This document shows, piece by piece, positions 34,563 to 43,083 of a stretch of DNA of 64,000 nt. How positions within the stretch are numbered: position 1 is the stretch's first letter; each line of letters starts with the position of its first letter. The stretch covers positions 295,555 to 359,554 of the forward strand of contig NZ_LKET01000029.1 in NCBI RefSeq assembly GCF_001317355.1, read 5' to 3'. The stretch comes from Oxobacter pfennigii. GTDB taxonomy: Bacteria > Bacillota > Clostridia > Clostridiales > Oxobacteraceae. The translations under genes were made by a program, and so were the position numbers. Below the pieces are notes generated by a model. It did no database searches. It worked only from the letters and a program-made list of their open reading frames with translations, and was not told the DNA's origin.

Positions 34563-34595
34563 TTGGAAAGTCGCAACGAGGAGCTGCTGCAATGA
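34563..34595 (+). CDS. 10-codon leader ORF coupled to the duplicated membrane protein
   Basis: TTG 34563 behind GGAGGAAATA reads MESRNEELLQ and stops in TGA, which overlaps the ATG of the next gene (ATGA). It also contains that gene's own ribosome site, GAGGAG. The layout is that of a translational-coupling leader; chance is possible. Confidence 0.35.
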   Translation: MESRNEELLQ

Positions 34596-35860
34596 ATAGA
34601 AATGAGTCAAATAATTCATCAACCCGCCGGCAAATAGCCTATACAAGTATATTGGGTACAACTCAATTGCATTTGAGAAATCCCCTTGTCATTGCATGGT
34701 GGTCTGCTGCATTTCCCGGGATGGGTCACCTGTTGCTTTCTAAATATTTAAGAGGATTTTTATTATTTATTTGGGAAGTAGTAATAAATACAGAAGCGCA
34801 TATTAATCTGGCCATCCTCTATTCTTTTACAGGAAGATATGAGATGGCAAAAGAAGTACTTGATATTAGATGGACGATGCTTTACTGCTCATTATATGTT
34901 TTTGCTATCTGGGATAGTTATAGGACAACAGTTGATATCAATAATAACTACATGTTGGCAGCAAGGGAAGATGCTGAAATTAAACCATTTAACATCAGTG
35001 CAATGGAGATTAATTATCTGGATAAAAGAACGCCCTGGGTGTCGGCGGTATGGTCGCTACTGGTGCCTGGTGCAGGCCAGCTCTATATTCACCGGATTGT
35101 TACTGCAGCTTTTGTTCTTGTATGGTGGATAGCTATTGTATACTTATCTAGATTACTTCCTGCTATTCACTACACTTTTATAGGGGATTTTAAACAGGTT
35201 AAAGAGGTAGTTGACCCTCACTGGCTTTTGAATTTTTCTTCAGTATATTTATTTGCAGTGTACGATGCTTATGCAAACACTGTTGAGAATAATAAGCTTT
35301 TTGATTGGGAGCAGACAAAATTTTTTAAAAGGGATTATCAAAACAAGAATTTTAATATACCGTCCAAGAGAAGTGCTGGAAGAGGTGATAGAATGCATAT
35401 TATTTCTACGTTTGAACATTCAATTTATTTGGAGAAAGCAATCACTGCAATCCAAATGAAAGGTATTGCAAAGGAAGATATCCTTGCAGTCTCTATGGAT
35501 AAAAGGGGAGAGGAGAGAAAGCTTTTTGATACAATGCATAGCTCTGATGGATTGAGTTTAATAGATCTTGCTGCAGTATTAGGAACCGTATTTATGATTA
35601 TCGGCACTATTTATGGTTTCATTCTAAAGTGGGGACCCATATTGTGGGGATTAATTGGACTGGTAGCCGGATTTGCCCTAGGATTCATTATTAAATTGAT
35701 AGTTACAAAGAAGTATTCTAGAAAACAGAGCTATAAAAAGGTACCGGAAGTCGTTCTTATTATTGAATGTAATGAAGATAAATCAGAAATGGTTCAAGAT
35801 ACGCTTTGGGCAAATTATGCACTCGGAGTCAGTAAGCTGAGTTTGGGTGATAATGGGTGA
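34592..35860 (+). CDS. Membrane protein with a duplicated PGxGxL module
   Basis: A 422-residue membrane protein. Two copies of a module of about 90 residues are visible (near 28-118 and 145-237), each with W-A/S-FPG or VPG-x-G-x-L, a TM pair, then KEVLDIRW / KEVVDPHW, then YVFAIWDSYRTTVDINN / YLFAVYDAYANTVENN. The second half has a soluble segment (HIISTFEHSIYLEKAI) and a Gly-rich TM hairpin near 315-365, like general-stress membrane proteins, ending in a small acidic domain. Function unknown. A good ribosome site, GAGGAG, precedes the ATG. Confidence 0.75.
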   Translation: MNRNESNNSSTRRQIAYTSILGTTQLHLRNPLVIAWWSAAFPGMGHLLLSKYLRGFLLFIWEVVINTEAHINLAILYSFTGRYEMAKEVLDIRWTMLYCSLYVFAIWDSYRTTVDINNNYMLAAREDAEIKPFNISAMEINYLDKRTPWVSAVWSLLVPGAGQLYIHRIVTAAFVLVWWIAIVYLSRLLPAIHYTFIGDFKQVKEVVDPHWLLNFSSVYLFAVYDAYANTVENNKLFDWEQTKFFKRDYQNKNFNIPSKRSAGRGDRMHIISTFEHSIYLEKAITAIQMKGIAKEDILAVSMDKRGEERKLFDTMHSSDGLSLIDLAAVLGTVFMIIGTIYGFILKWGPILWGLIGLVAGFALGFIIKLIVTKKYSRKQSYKKVPEVVLIIECNEDKSEMVQDTLWANYALGVSKLSLGDNG

Positions 35861-36024
35861 CGAATCGGTATATCAGGTGTTATACAAGAAATTGTGGGTT
35901 TGAGTGGCACATCTTTAAAGAATAATGTTTACACAAATTCGGGAAAATATCTATGTCTAAGGTATGAGCTAGATAAAGTAATTTTATATATCGAGACCTG
36001 GATATTAAATTGGAGGTATTTAAA

Positions 36025-36477
36025 TTGGACTGGGTAATACTTTTTACTACAAGCTGGATATTATTCTTTATATTAAAAGGATGGGAGAATCTTAAACTTA
36101 CAATATGGTCTGGGATTTTGGCTGTAGTTTTACAAATGCTGGTTGATACGAATGCAATGACTCATCAGCTTTATAAAATACACAATTGCTCATTGAAATT
36201 ATATGGGACGTCTGTATTTTTCGTACTTGGTCCTGTGTTTGTAATAGGTATGCTTATATGCAAATTTCATCCAATGAAGCGAAGGTTCAGAATGGTAAAT
36301 ATAATTGTTCTTACAATTCTTTATTCAGCTCAGGAATATTTGTTGCTTATCAGGGGTTCACTTGAATATATGAACTGGCATTTTTATGACAGTATTATTG
36401 TAAATACTGCTGCAATGGTGGTTATAAGCTGGTTTGATATAGTTGTGCTTAACAGAAATTCCGATGGAGGAATATAA
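36025..36477 (+). CDS. Four-TM membrane protein, probably CBO0543 family
   Basis: A 150-residue, mostly hydrophobic protein with four or five TM helices (DWVILFTTSWILFF; WSGILAVVLQMLVD; VFFVLGPVFVIGMLI; IIVNTAAMVVISWF). Layout and size match the CBO0543 family of clostridial membrane proteins of unknown function; this is recognition by pattern, not search. TTG 36025 is chosen because TTGGAGG is eight bases upstream. The facing gene at 36590 looks like the same family. Confidence 0.65.
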   Translation: MDWVILFTTSWILFFILKGWENLKLTIWSGILAVVLQMLVDTNAMTHQLYKIHNCSLKLYGTSVFFVLGPVFVIGMLICKFHPMKRRFRMVNIIVLTILYSAQEYLLLIRGSLEYMNWHFYDSIIVNTAAMVVISWFDIVVLNRNSDGGI

Positions 36478-36491
36478 ATAAGGAGAAAAAA

Positions 36492-36581
36492 ATGAGCTTA
36501 TTTCTATATATTTTATTTACATCTATTATTGGCAGCTTCGTACTATTGTGGTTTATGGTTTTAAATAAGTATGGCTCATAA
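36492..36581 (+). CDS. 29-residue single-TM protein
   Basis: Reads MSLFLYILFTSIIGSFVLLW and then FMVLNKYGS. It lies 14 bases after the previous stop and has a strong AAGGAGA site, so translation is likely. One TM helix fills the whole protein. It may be a small partner of the membrane protein before it. Confidence 0.55.
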   Translation: MSLFLYILFTSIIGSFVLLWFMVLNKYGS

Positions 36582-36589
36582 TTAATAAT

Positions 36590-37057
36590 TCATGCCCGCA
36601 TAGACGAGGGCCTTTTAATTAAGTATTTATATAGTATGTTAATCCAAAAGTAGGTAAAAACATAGGTTAAAATGGACCAGGGCATTACCTGCCATCCTGT
36701 CAGTACAATGGTTTTGGTATACAAGCTTGCTAATTCAAAAATCAGCATGGCGATAATCCAGACAATTGTATATTTTAATAATGCATTTTTATCACCGGGC
36801 AGATAAATTATATAAAACATATTCAGCAAGGGATATATGAGAATAGATGCTAAAATCAAATAAATCATTGAATTTTCAGGATTTATATAATGATAAAGCC
36901 CATAATGCCCACCTATCGTCATTTCAAATATAAGGGAGTAAACGGCAGAAGCTATACCGATGATTAAAATATTTTTATCTAGGTGTTTATTACGGGTAAT
37001 TGCAAAGAATAAAATCCATATGATTAGTATTGATATATAAAAGAAAATAATACTCAT
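36590..37057 (-). CDS. Membrane protein, probably CBO0543 family
   Basis: A 155-residue protein with four or five TM helices (MSIIFFYISILIIWILFF; ASILIYPLLNMFYIIYLPG; YTIVWIIAMLIFELASLY; WSILTYVFTYFWINILY) and a basic end, KYLIKRPSSMRA. It converges on the 29-residue gene, 8 bases apart. Similar in size and topology to the protein at 36025. Function unknown. Confidence 0.65.
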   Translation of the reverse strand: MSIIFFYISILIIWILFFAITRNKHLDKNILIIGIASAVYSLIFEMTIGGHYGLYHYINPENSMIYLILASILIYPLLNMFYIIYLPGDKNALLKYTIVWIIAMLIFELASLYTKTIVLTGWQVMPWSILTYVFTYFWINILYKYLIKRPSSMRA

Positions 37058-37228
37058 ACATGTCCCCCCACTTGTAAAAATTGAGCGAATAAAGATACGG
37101 CAGGTTATTTATAGTATGTATTAATTATGAAAATCTAAACATATTCAAAATGCAATTTCTACAACATGATTCATGCTATAATATTTATAAAGATTGAAGA
37201 AAAAATGTCAATTTTCAGTGGGGGGCTT

Positions 37229-38152
37229 ATGAAAAGAAAAGAATTTACTTTTATCAGCCATGAAGAGGTTAGTATACATACATATAAGTGGATTCCCAAA
37301 GAAAATGTAAAGATAAAGGGAGCTGTCCAAATTTCCCACGGCATGGCAGAGACAGCTGCAAGATATGACAGGTTTGCCAGCTTTTTGAACAATAAAGGAT
37401 ATATTGTCTATGCCAATGACCATAGAGGGCATGGAAAAACTGCAGGCCAGAAGGAAAACTTAGGCTTCGCAGGCAAGGATTCCTTTAATTTTATGCTTAA
37501 GGATATGATTAAGCTTACAGAGATAATAAGGAGAGAAAGCAATGATATTCCCATCTATCTCTTCGGGCACAGCATGGGTTCTATTTTAGCACAGCGCTAT
37601 ATTATATCAAACGGCCAGGATATAAACGGAGTTATATTATCCGGGACCTTTGGCAATCAGGGAATTATGATTGATATAGGAATTAAAATTGCCAGGATGG
37701 AAATGGCTAGCAAAGGAGAAAGACATCAGAGCATCAGGATAAACAAAATGACAACCGAAAGCTATAATAATGCCTTCAGCCCCAACCGCACAAAAAGCGA
37801 CTGGCTTAGCAGGGATACAGAAGAAGTAGATAAATACGTCAATGATCCATACTGCGGATACATAATGTCTTCAGGCTTTTATTATGATTTCTTCAGAGGT
37901 ACAAAGGCTGCACATAAAAAAGAGAACATAAAAAATATAAGAAGGGATCTTCCCATATATTTATTCTCCGGAGAGCTGGACCCTGTAGGGAAAAACTGTA
38001 AGTCAGTTTTGTGGCTTATAAGGGAATACCAAAAACTGGGCATTTGTGATGTTACCTATAAGTTTTACAAAGGCGGAAGGCACGAAATGCTGAATGAAAT
38101 AAATAAAGATGAAGTTATGAATGATGTACTTGCATGGCTTGAAGCGCATTAA
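37229..38152 (+). CDS. Alpha/beta hydrolase, monoacylglycerol-lipase type
   Basis: A 307-residue serine hydrolase. Nucleophile elbow GHSMG (in LFGHSMGSI, about 110-118), oxyanion HGMAE near 48, Asp in FSGELDPVG (near 254) and His in GGRHEML (near 285), so the triad is complete. The HG-x-AE start and DHRGHGKTAG are typical of lysophospholipase/monoglyceride lipases. No signal peptide, so cytoplasmic lipid turnover is likely. ATG 37229 has GGGGGG upstream; the frame is open back to 37166 without a site. Confidence 0.9.
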   Translation: MKRKEFTFISHEEVSIHTYKWIPKENVKIKGAVQISHGMAETAARYDRFASFLNNKGYIVYANDHRGHGKTAGQKENLGFAGKDSFNFMLKDMIKLTEIIRRESNDIPIYLFGHSMGSILAQRYIISNGQDINGVILSGTFGNQGIMIDIGIKIARMEMASKGERHQSIRINKMTTESYNNAFSPNRTKSDWLSRDTEEVDKYVNDPYCGYIMSSGFYYDFFRGTKAAHKKENIKNIRRDLPIYLFSGELDPVGKNCKSVLWLIREYQKLGICDVTYKFYKGGRHEMLNEINKDEVMNDVLAWLEAH

Positions 38153-38153
38153 A

Positions 38154-38177
38154 AGGATATTCGATTTTGAATATCCT
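38154..38177. terminator. Weak hairpin between convergent genes
   Basis: AGGATATTC (38154-38162) pairs with GAATATCCT (38169-38177). No T tract on either strand, so termination here is uncertain. Confidence 0.35.
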
Positions 38178-38207
38178 GAGGATAACTTTAGTTGTGTCCC
38201 CATTCAT

Positions 38208-39119
38208 TTATAGGAAAATTATAAACAACGGTATCGTCACAATGGAAAACAAGGTAGTCATAAAGACTAATTTTGATGCGAAAGCTGCATTTGCTTTATA
38301 TTTTTCCGCAAGGATGGCTGTTGTAATACCGGCAGGCATGGCAACCTGTATAACTATAATGTCCAATACCATATCTGTTGTACCTATGGCCTTAAGGGCT
38401 AAAAGAGCTATTACGGGCAATAGTATGAGTCTTACAAAGGTGCCGTAAAATACTCTTAAATCTGTAAAAATGTCTTTGATTTTAATGTCAGCCAGAATGG
38501 AACCAACAATCATCATGGATAAAGGAGTTGTCATCGAGCCTACCATGCTTATAGGCTCTGTTATAACGCTCGGAAGCTTAATAGAGAAGAAAAACAGCAC
38601 CATTCCTATATAAACGGCTACGATACCGGGATTTAACAAAAGGCCTTTAATGGATTTGCCTTCTTTGCTATCGGAAAACAATGCAATTCCAAGGGTCCAC
38701 ATGAAGATACGGAAAGGGATATTATAAATTGACGCATAAAAGATACCTATCTTTCCGTACAATCCTTCAAGGATAGGAAAGCCCATGAAGGCAGCATTGG
38801 AAAATACGGTAACATATCTTAATACACTTTGCACATCCTTAGGAAATTTATAATATAGAAACTTGCTTAAGAAAAACAGTCCGCCATGTACTATAAAAGA
38901 ATAAAAAGCGATAGCTCCTGCATTTAACAGCATGTCCTTTGAGAAATCAAAATCAAATGATGAAACTATCATTAGGGGCAGAGTAACATATAAAAGAAGG
39001 TCTGTTATCCCGTTTCTCACCTGGTCTTTCATAAATCCTTTTTTTCTGGCTATAATACCTATAACCATAACAATCGAGAGTATGATGACTTGGTTTATAA
39101 CTGCCATTTGATTATACAT
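38208..39119 (-). CDS. AEC-family (auxin efflux carrier type) transporter
   Basis: A 303-residue protein with about ten TM helices in two halves, typical of the AEC/BASS-like fold: LSIVMVIGIIARKKGFM at the start, TLPLMIVSSF, SNAAFMGFPILEG, then MPAGITTAILAEKY near the end. Bacterial members export or import organic acids such as malate. Single gene with an extended -10 promoter. Confidence 0.88.
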   Translation of the reverse strand: MYNQMAVINQVIILSIVMVIGIIARKKGFMKDQVRNGITDLLLYVTLPLMIVSSFDFDFSKDMLLNAGAIAFYSFIVHGGLFFLSKFLYYKFPKDVQSVLRYVTVFSNAAFMGFPILEGLYGKIGIFYASIYNIPFRIFMWTLGIALFSDSKEGKSIKGLLLNPGIVAVYIGMVLFFFSIKLPSVITEPISMVGSMTTPLSMMIVGSILADIKIKDIFTDLRVFYGTFVRLILLPVIALLALKAIGTTDMVLDIIVIQVAMPAGITTAILAEKYKANAAFASKLVFMTTLFSIVTIPLFIIFL

Positions 39120-39171
39120 ATATTAATCCCCCGGTAATAATAAAAATAAAAATATGAATTAATTATAACAA

Positions 39172-39180
39172 ATTTAGATT
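39172..39180 (-). promoter_or_regulatory. Extended -10 promoter of the AEC transporter gene
   Basis: TGTTATAAT on the minus strand (39180-39172), a TGn-extended perfect -10 box, without a good -35. The same core, TGTTATAATTAAT, appears before the radical SAM operon. Confidence 0.45.
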
Positions 39181-39223
39181 TTTTATGCTATGGAAGTAAG
39201 GAGGAGAGGGCGATTTCAAATGA

Positions 39224-39259
39224 ACACCTGAGTACGACATTATTATCGTGCTCAGGTGT
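39224..39259. terminator. Hairpin after the Pro-rich LysM gene
   Basis: ACACCTGAGTACG (39224-39236) pairs with CGTGCTCAGGTGT (39247-39259) over 13 bp with one G-U pair. The plus-strand side is followed by GAAAAAAAC; T tail for the minus-strand gene is poor. Confidence 0.5.
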
Positions 39260-39319
39260 GAAAAAAACTAACCGATCTTTGTATAGAACTTAATGAATGC
39301 TTTTAAAAGCCAGGTCGGC

Positions 39320-40381
39320 CTATTTCGTTATGACAATTTTTTGCCCTTCGAAGATCAGGTTCGGATTTTTAATTCTATCCTTGTTAGCCTCATAAATATT
39401 AATGTATTTGCTTGAATCTCCATAATACTCCGCCGCAATCTTGCCAAGTGTATCCCCCGCTTGGACAGTGTAAACTGTTCCATTTTCACTTTTAAGAGCT
39501 GGCAGCATTCCATCTCCGGGTAAAACGAGGTTCATACCGGCAATTAGATGATTGTTATTTTTCTTAAGAAGTTCTGCATTGGCATTATATATTTTTGTAT
39601 GATACCCGTAGCTTCCATAATGGTTTAAAGCAATAGTTCCCAAAGTATCTCCCGCTTGTACTGTATATATGATATTTCCTTGAGATTCTGCTGCAGGTTC
39701 CGGAGTGGGAACAGGAGTTGTCTCTGGAGCCGGAGCAGGAGTAGGTTCCGGAGTGGGAACAGGAGTTGTCTCTGGAGCCGGAGCAGGGGTAGGTTCCGGA
39801 GTCGGAACAGGAGTTAGCTCTGGAGCCGGAGCAGGGGTAGGTTCCGGAGTGGGAACAGGGGTTGTCTCTGGAGTGGGAACAGGGGTTGTCTCTGGAGTTG
39901 GAGCAGGAGTAGGTTCCTGAGTCGGAGCTACGCCATCGGTGACCTTATATACGATTTTTGTAGTATTATCAGCATCACCAAAACTGAATACGTAGTAAGG
40001 TTCCATACCCCAAAAGTATTCTGTCAGGATTGCAGATGCAGTTTTATTGGCTTCAATTTCAGTTGCGGCCACTTCCTGACCGTCTATGGTCCACATGAGG
40101 CTACCCGAATAGAAGCCATCGGGGTCATAGGCACGTATACTAGCTGACATGGTTTCCTTGGGTGTGAACTTTACTTCAGCATTAGCTTCGACATACACAA
40201 CCTCGTATTCCTCGGCTGGGCTGGGTTCGAACTGAAGGGTTTTGGTTTCTGCGTCTATTTTACCGGACAAAGAATAGGTATATTTGTCAGCAGGGACGGC
40301 CCCCAGAACTGTAGATGGGATTGCTGTGAAGATAAATAGTACGACTAATAGAGTTAAAGAAATTGTTTTGGTAATTTTCAA
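39320..40381 (-). CDS. Secreted protein with a Pro-rich repeat spacer and two LysM domains
   Basis: A 353-residue exported protein. Signal peptide about 1-28 (ends STVLGA), an N-terminal beta-rich domain of about 125 residues (SLSGKIDAETKTLQF ... IVYKVTDG), a spacer of imperfect 16-residue units TPEPTPAPAPETTPVP (about 160-232), and two C-terminal LysM domains (YTVQAGDTLGTIALNHYG; YTVQAGDTLGKIAAEYYG). The spacer would reach through the wall. TTG 40381 is chosen because GGAGG lies eight bases upstream; ATG 40396 has no site. A 13-codon leader ORF ends in the TTGA of this start. Confidence 0.85.
   Translation of the reverse strand: MKITKTISLTLLVVLFIFTAIPSTVLGAVPADKYTYSLSGKIDAETKTLQFEPSPAEEYEVVYVEANAEVKFTPKETMSASIRAYDPDGFYSGSLMWTIDGQEVAATEIEANKTASAILTEYFWGMEPYYVFSFGDADNTTKIVYKVTDGVAPTQEPTPAPTPETTPVPTPETTPVPTPEPTPAPAPELTPVPTPEPTPAPAPETTPVPTPEPTPAPAPETTPVPTPEPAAESQGNIIYTVQAGDTLGTIALNHYGSYGYHTKIYNANAELLKKNNNHLIAGMNLVLPGDGMLPALKSENGTVYTVQAGDTLGKIAAEYYGDSSKYINIYEANKDRIKNPNLIFEGQKIVITK
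39700..39920. repeat. 48-bp tandem repeat (minisatellite) inside the LysM gene
   Basis: Imperfect copies of a 48-bp unit built from GGAGCCGGAGCAGG, AGTAGGTTCCGGAGT and GGAACAGGAGTTGTCTCT blocks. It encodes the Pro/Thr/Glu spacer and keeps frame whatever the copy number, so length variation between strains is likely. Confidence 0.85.
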
Positions 40382-40419
40382 GATACTAACCTCCATTGTT
40401 TTTTTGCATTGGTGCTCAA
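40378..40419 (-). CDS. 13-codon leader ORF overlapping the LysM gene start
   Basis: TTG 40419 behind AAGGAGGGAGTAT reads MSTNAKKQWRLVS and stops in TGA, which overlaps the TTG start of the LysM gene (TTGA). A second AAGGAGGG lies further upstream. This is an arrangement for coupled translation. Confidence 0.4.
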   Translation of the reverse strand: MSTNAKKQWRLVS

Positions 40420-40873
40420 ATACTCCCTCCTTATAACGAATTTTACCCTCCTTACTTAGCCAATAAATAGATTTTATGACTTTAAAATAGAAGGATCATT
40501 CAGATGCTATTTTTCACCAAAGCATATAGAGATTATAATATACCGTTTGTAAAAATATCAAGAATATGAATAAAAGAATTTTATTTTTGCATAGTCAATT
40601 TTAATGCTTCTAATCTTTAACTAATAATTATGCAATATTTTAAGCCTATTTTGAACTGTATTCACGATTAAAATGTTAGGTGAAGGAAAGGGAACAAAAC
40701 ATAAAAATCAACTTTGCAACACTTTTATTGGGTATTTGCATGTTTTTTAAAACATAGGTTATTGTGATATATAAAAAAACTGATGATTAAGGATGTAAAC
40801 AAACAATTTTACTGCTATACTGCTATAAGGTAAGCTTAATGCATCTAATGAAATTTTGGAGGGCCATAGAAAA
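40420..40873. other. AT-rich divergent intergenic region
   Basis: A spacer of about 450 bases between the LysM gene (minus) and a GNAT gene (plus). It has purine-rich TAAGGAGGG blocks near 40425-40455 on the minus strand and no gene, hairpin or convincing promoter that I can support. Confidence 0.3.
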
Positions 40874-41425
40874 ATGAGCGATATAAATTTTACACCTTTT
40901 CCGGTGCTGATAACTGAACGTTTAAATTTAAGACAGATTGTAATTGAAGACATGGACGAATTTTTTATACTTAAATCTGATGAGAGATTATTGAAATATT
41001 ACAATGCAAAGCCTAAGACCTATGAGGAGTCCCGCAGAAAGCTTCTGGTGCTTAACGATGATATAGGTAAGAATGAGTCCATAACATGGGGAATCACTTT
41101 TAAAAATGAAAATAAATTAATTGGTTCAATCTGTTTTTGGAATATCTCCAGGAATGAGTCCAAGGCTGAAGTTGGTTATGAATTGATGGTAGATTGGCAG
41201 GGAAAAGGGATAATGCAGGAAGCAATTAAAGCCGTAATTAAATACGGCTTTAAAGATATGAGACTTAGTATAATAGAAGCTGTACCTGACCCAGGCAATT
41301 CAAAGTCGGTAAAACTCCTGGAAAGAAATAATTTTCTAAAGGGAGAAAGTTTTTATGAGACTGATCCTTCTGACGGGAAGGTTTTGGAGAGATCAATTTA
41401 TTCATTGACAAATAACTACTTGTAA
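40874..41425 (+). CDS. GNAT acetyltransferase, RimJ/RimL type
   Basis: A 183-residue acetyltransferase. It opens PFPVLITERLNLRQI, as RimJ/RimL/YdaF proteins do, and has the acetyl-CoA loop LMVDWQGKGIMQEAIKAVI (near 105-123) and the PGNSKSVKLLERNNF segment. The target may be a ribosomal protein N-terminus or a small amine. ATG 40874 has GGAGGG ten bases upstream. Confidence 0.88.
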   Translation: MSDINFTPFPVLITERLNLRQIVIEDMDEFFILKSDERLLKYYNAKPKTYEESRRKLLVLNDDIGKNESITWGITFKNENKLIGSICFWNISRNESKAEVGYELMVDWQGKGIMQEAIKAVIKYGFKDMRLSIIEAVPDPGNSKSVKLLERNNFLKGESFYETDPSDGKVLERSIYSLTNNYL

Positions 41426-41464
41426 TAAAATTTAGATGCATATGCAAGGATAATGAGGTCAGGT

Positions 41465-42007
41465 TTATAATACAAATTCCAGCTGTATGTCCAGAGGCTC
41501 TCTGTTAAGTATTTCCATATTCACTTCGGATGCCAGTACACACCCAACTGATTTATAAAAACTTTGGGTTTCTTCAGACGGATGGGATGATATGTATATT
41601 TTTCTGGCCCCTAATTTTTTTGCTTGATCACAGCACAGGGCGAATAATCTTTTGCCGATGCCATGGCTGCGGTATTCATAGGATACATGGATATATGGAA
41701 GTTCAAGATATTCTTTGTTCTTTCCGAAAAAGTTTTTTTCTATATTTGCAAAGCCAATTAGCTCGCAGCATATAAAGGCGCCTGCAGCAATACCGCCTGT
41801 CTGGATACATCTTTGAAGAGATTCTATAACCTGATGCTTTTTATTATCATCCCAGTGCTCAATAAAATGATCATCCTTATAGTCATAATGGCCGCTTTCC
41901 ATATATTTTACCCGGTTTGTAATCTGATAACGGTTGAACTTTCTCAAAGTATCCGGATGTAAATCAGCTATTCTCAACATCTTTATTTCAACAGCACTTT
42001 TATCCAA
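41465..42007 (-). CDS. GNAT-family acetyltransferase
   Basis: A 180-residue acetyltransferase with the fold motif VSYEYRSHGIGKRLFALCCDQA (near 108-129; R-x-x-G-I-G is the acetyl-CoA loop) and IYISSHPSEETQSFYKSVGC near 138-157. TTG start with GAAGGAAGG upstream. Converges on the other GNAT gene across 39 bases. Substrate unknown. Confidence 0.83.
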   Translation of the reverse strand: MDKSAVEIKMLRIADLHPDTLRKFNRYQITNRVKYMESGHYDYKDDHFIEHWDDNKKHQVIESLQRCIQTGGIAAGAFICCELIGFANIEKNFFGKNKEYLELPYIHVSYEYRSHGIGKRLFALCCDQAKKLGARKIYISSHPSEETQSFYKSVGCVLASEVNMEILNREPLDIQLEFVL

Positions 42008-42117
42008 TTTATTACCTTCCTTCTAAGCCATACTCATTTAACATGTATAGTCTATCTATAGGTTGATTTCGAATAATTATATTATAATATATATTAATGT
42101 AATGTAATCAAGAAAAA

Positions 42118-42149
42118 CACTCCATGAAAAATGCATTCTTCACGGAGTG
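42118..42149. terminator. Bidirectional terminator after the RsiV-like gene
   Basis: CACTCCATGAA (42118-42128) pairs with TTCACGGAGTG (42139-42149), with CCTTTTTG on one side and TTTTTCTTG on the other strand. Confidence 0.8.
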
Positions 42150-42181
42150 CCTTTTTGATTACCAAATATACTATAAAAAAT

Positions 42182-43081
42182 TTATTTGATATACTCATTG
42201 CCAACCAGAATATCAGCTATAGCTTCTGTCGGGATGATGAATTCCGGTGTGCCCATGTAGCCGGGGGCAACTTCATATTCATCAAATGAAATTACCAGCT
42301 TATAATCTCCATTTATATAGAAATTTTGCTCATTTGATATTTTTCTGAAAGGTTCAATATATTCATCATCAATGCCGCCTTCAAACCAATATATAACACC
42401 TTCATCCTTTTCCATGCTTTCTTTCATCTGATCTATTATATTTTGGCTTATGATATCTATATAGCTTTCATCCTTAAACAGGCTGGGCAGTGTGATTAAA
42501 ACCTGGTCCTTTTTATCTATTGTGTCATATTTAAGCTTTTCGGCAGCAGAAGCGGCAATGGTTACAACATAGCGCTGCACTGAAAATAGGACGTCGTTAT
42601 CGGTCATGACTTTATAACCGGTGTCAATGCCCATTTTTCCCTCACCGTTTTTCTTCAGCTCTTCAATATCCTGCATGAACTGTTCATAAAGCTTTTTATT
42701 TTCAGCAAGGTATTTTTCATTTAAACTGCTTTGAAGCTCTTCATTTTCCAAACCTTCTATGGAAGGAACCTTTATATCTGCATGGAAGTTTTTATCCTCT
42801 ATTTTGTATTCCCTGATTGTAAGCACTTTTATAATGCCGCCTACTACCGGTATTTTTGATAAAGCAGAAGCCATTGCAGAACTGCTGTTTACCCCTATTG
42901 TAACTACTAAGAGGACAACAGCTGCACTAAGGGAGGATACTTTTAAAACATAATTACCTCTTTTGACTTTTTTAGCAACTCCATTATCCTCAAAAGCTTT
43001 TTTAACAACAAAATCAAGGTTCCCGGGGATGGGTACATTCAGATAATCATTTTTAAGCTTGTTCATGTCTTTATTATTCAT
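42182..43081 (-). CDS. RsiV-type anti-sigma factor
   Basis: A 299-residue single-pass membrane protein: cytoplasmic sigma-binding part (1-45), TM about 46-66, then SKIPVVGGIIKVLTIREYK and an extracellular part with the DUF3298/DUF4163-like fold (about 85-299, ending PEFIIPTEAIADIL). In Bacillus and C. difficile RsiV binds lysozyme directly, which leads to its cleavage and release of SigV. The sigma gene ends two bases upstream, so the pair is one unit. Whether this RsiV binds lysozyme is inference. Confidence 0.83.
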   Translation of the reverse strand: MNNKDMNKLKNDYLNVPIPGNLDFVVKKAFEDNGVAKKVKRGNYVLKVSSLSAAVVLLVVTIGVNSSSAMASALSKIPVVGGIIKVLTIREYKIEDKNFHADIKVPSIEGLENEELQSSLNEKYLAENKKLYEQFMQDIEELKKNGEGKMGIDTGYKVMTDNDVLFSVQRYVVTIAASAAEKLKYDTIDKKDQVLITLPSLFKDESYIDIISQNIIDQMKESMEKDEGVIYWFEGGIDDEYIEPFRKISNEQNFYINGDYKLVISFDEYEVAPGYMGTPEFIIPTEAIADILVGNEYIK

Positions 43082-43083
43082 TG

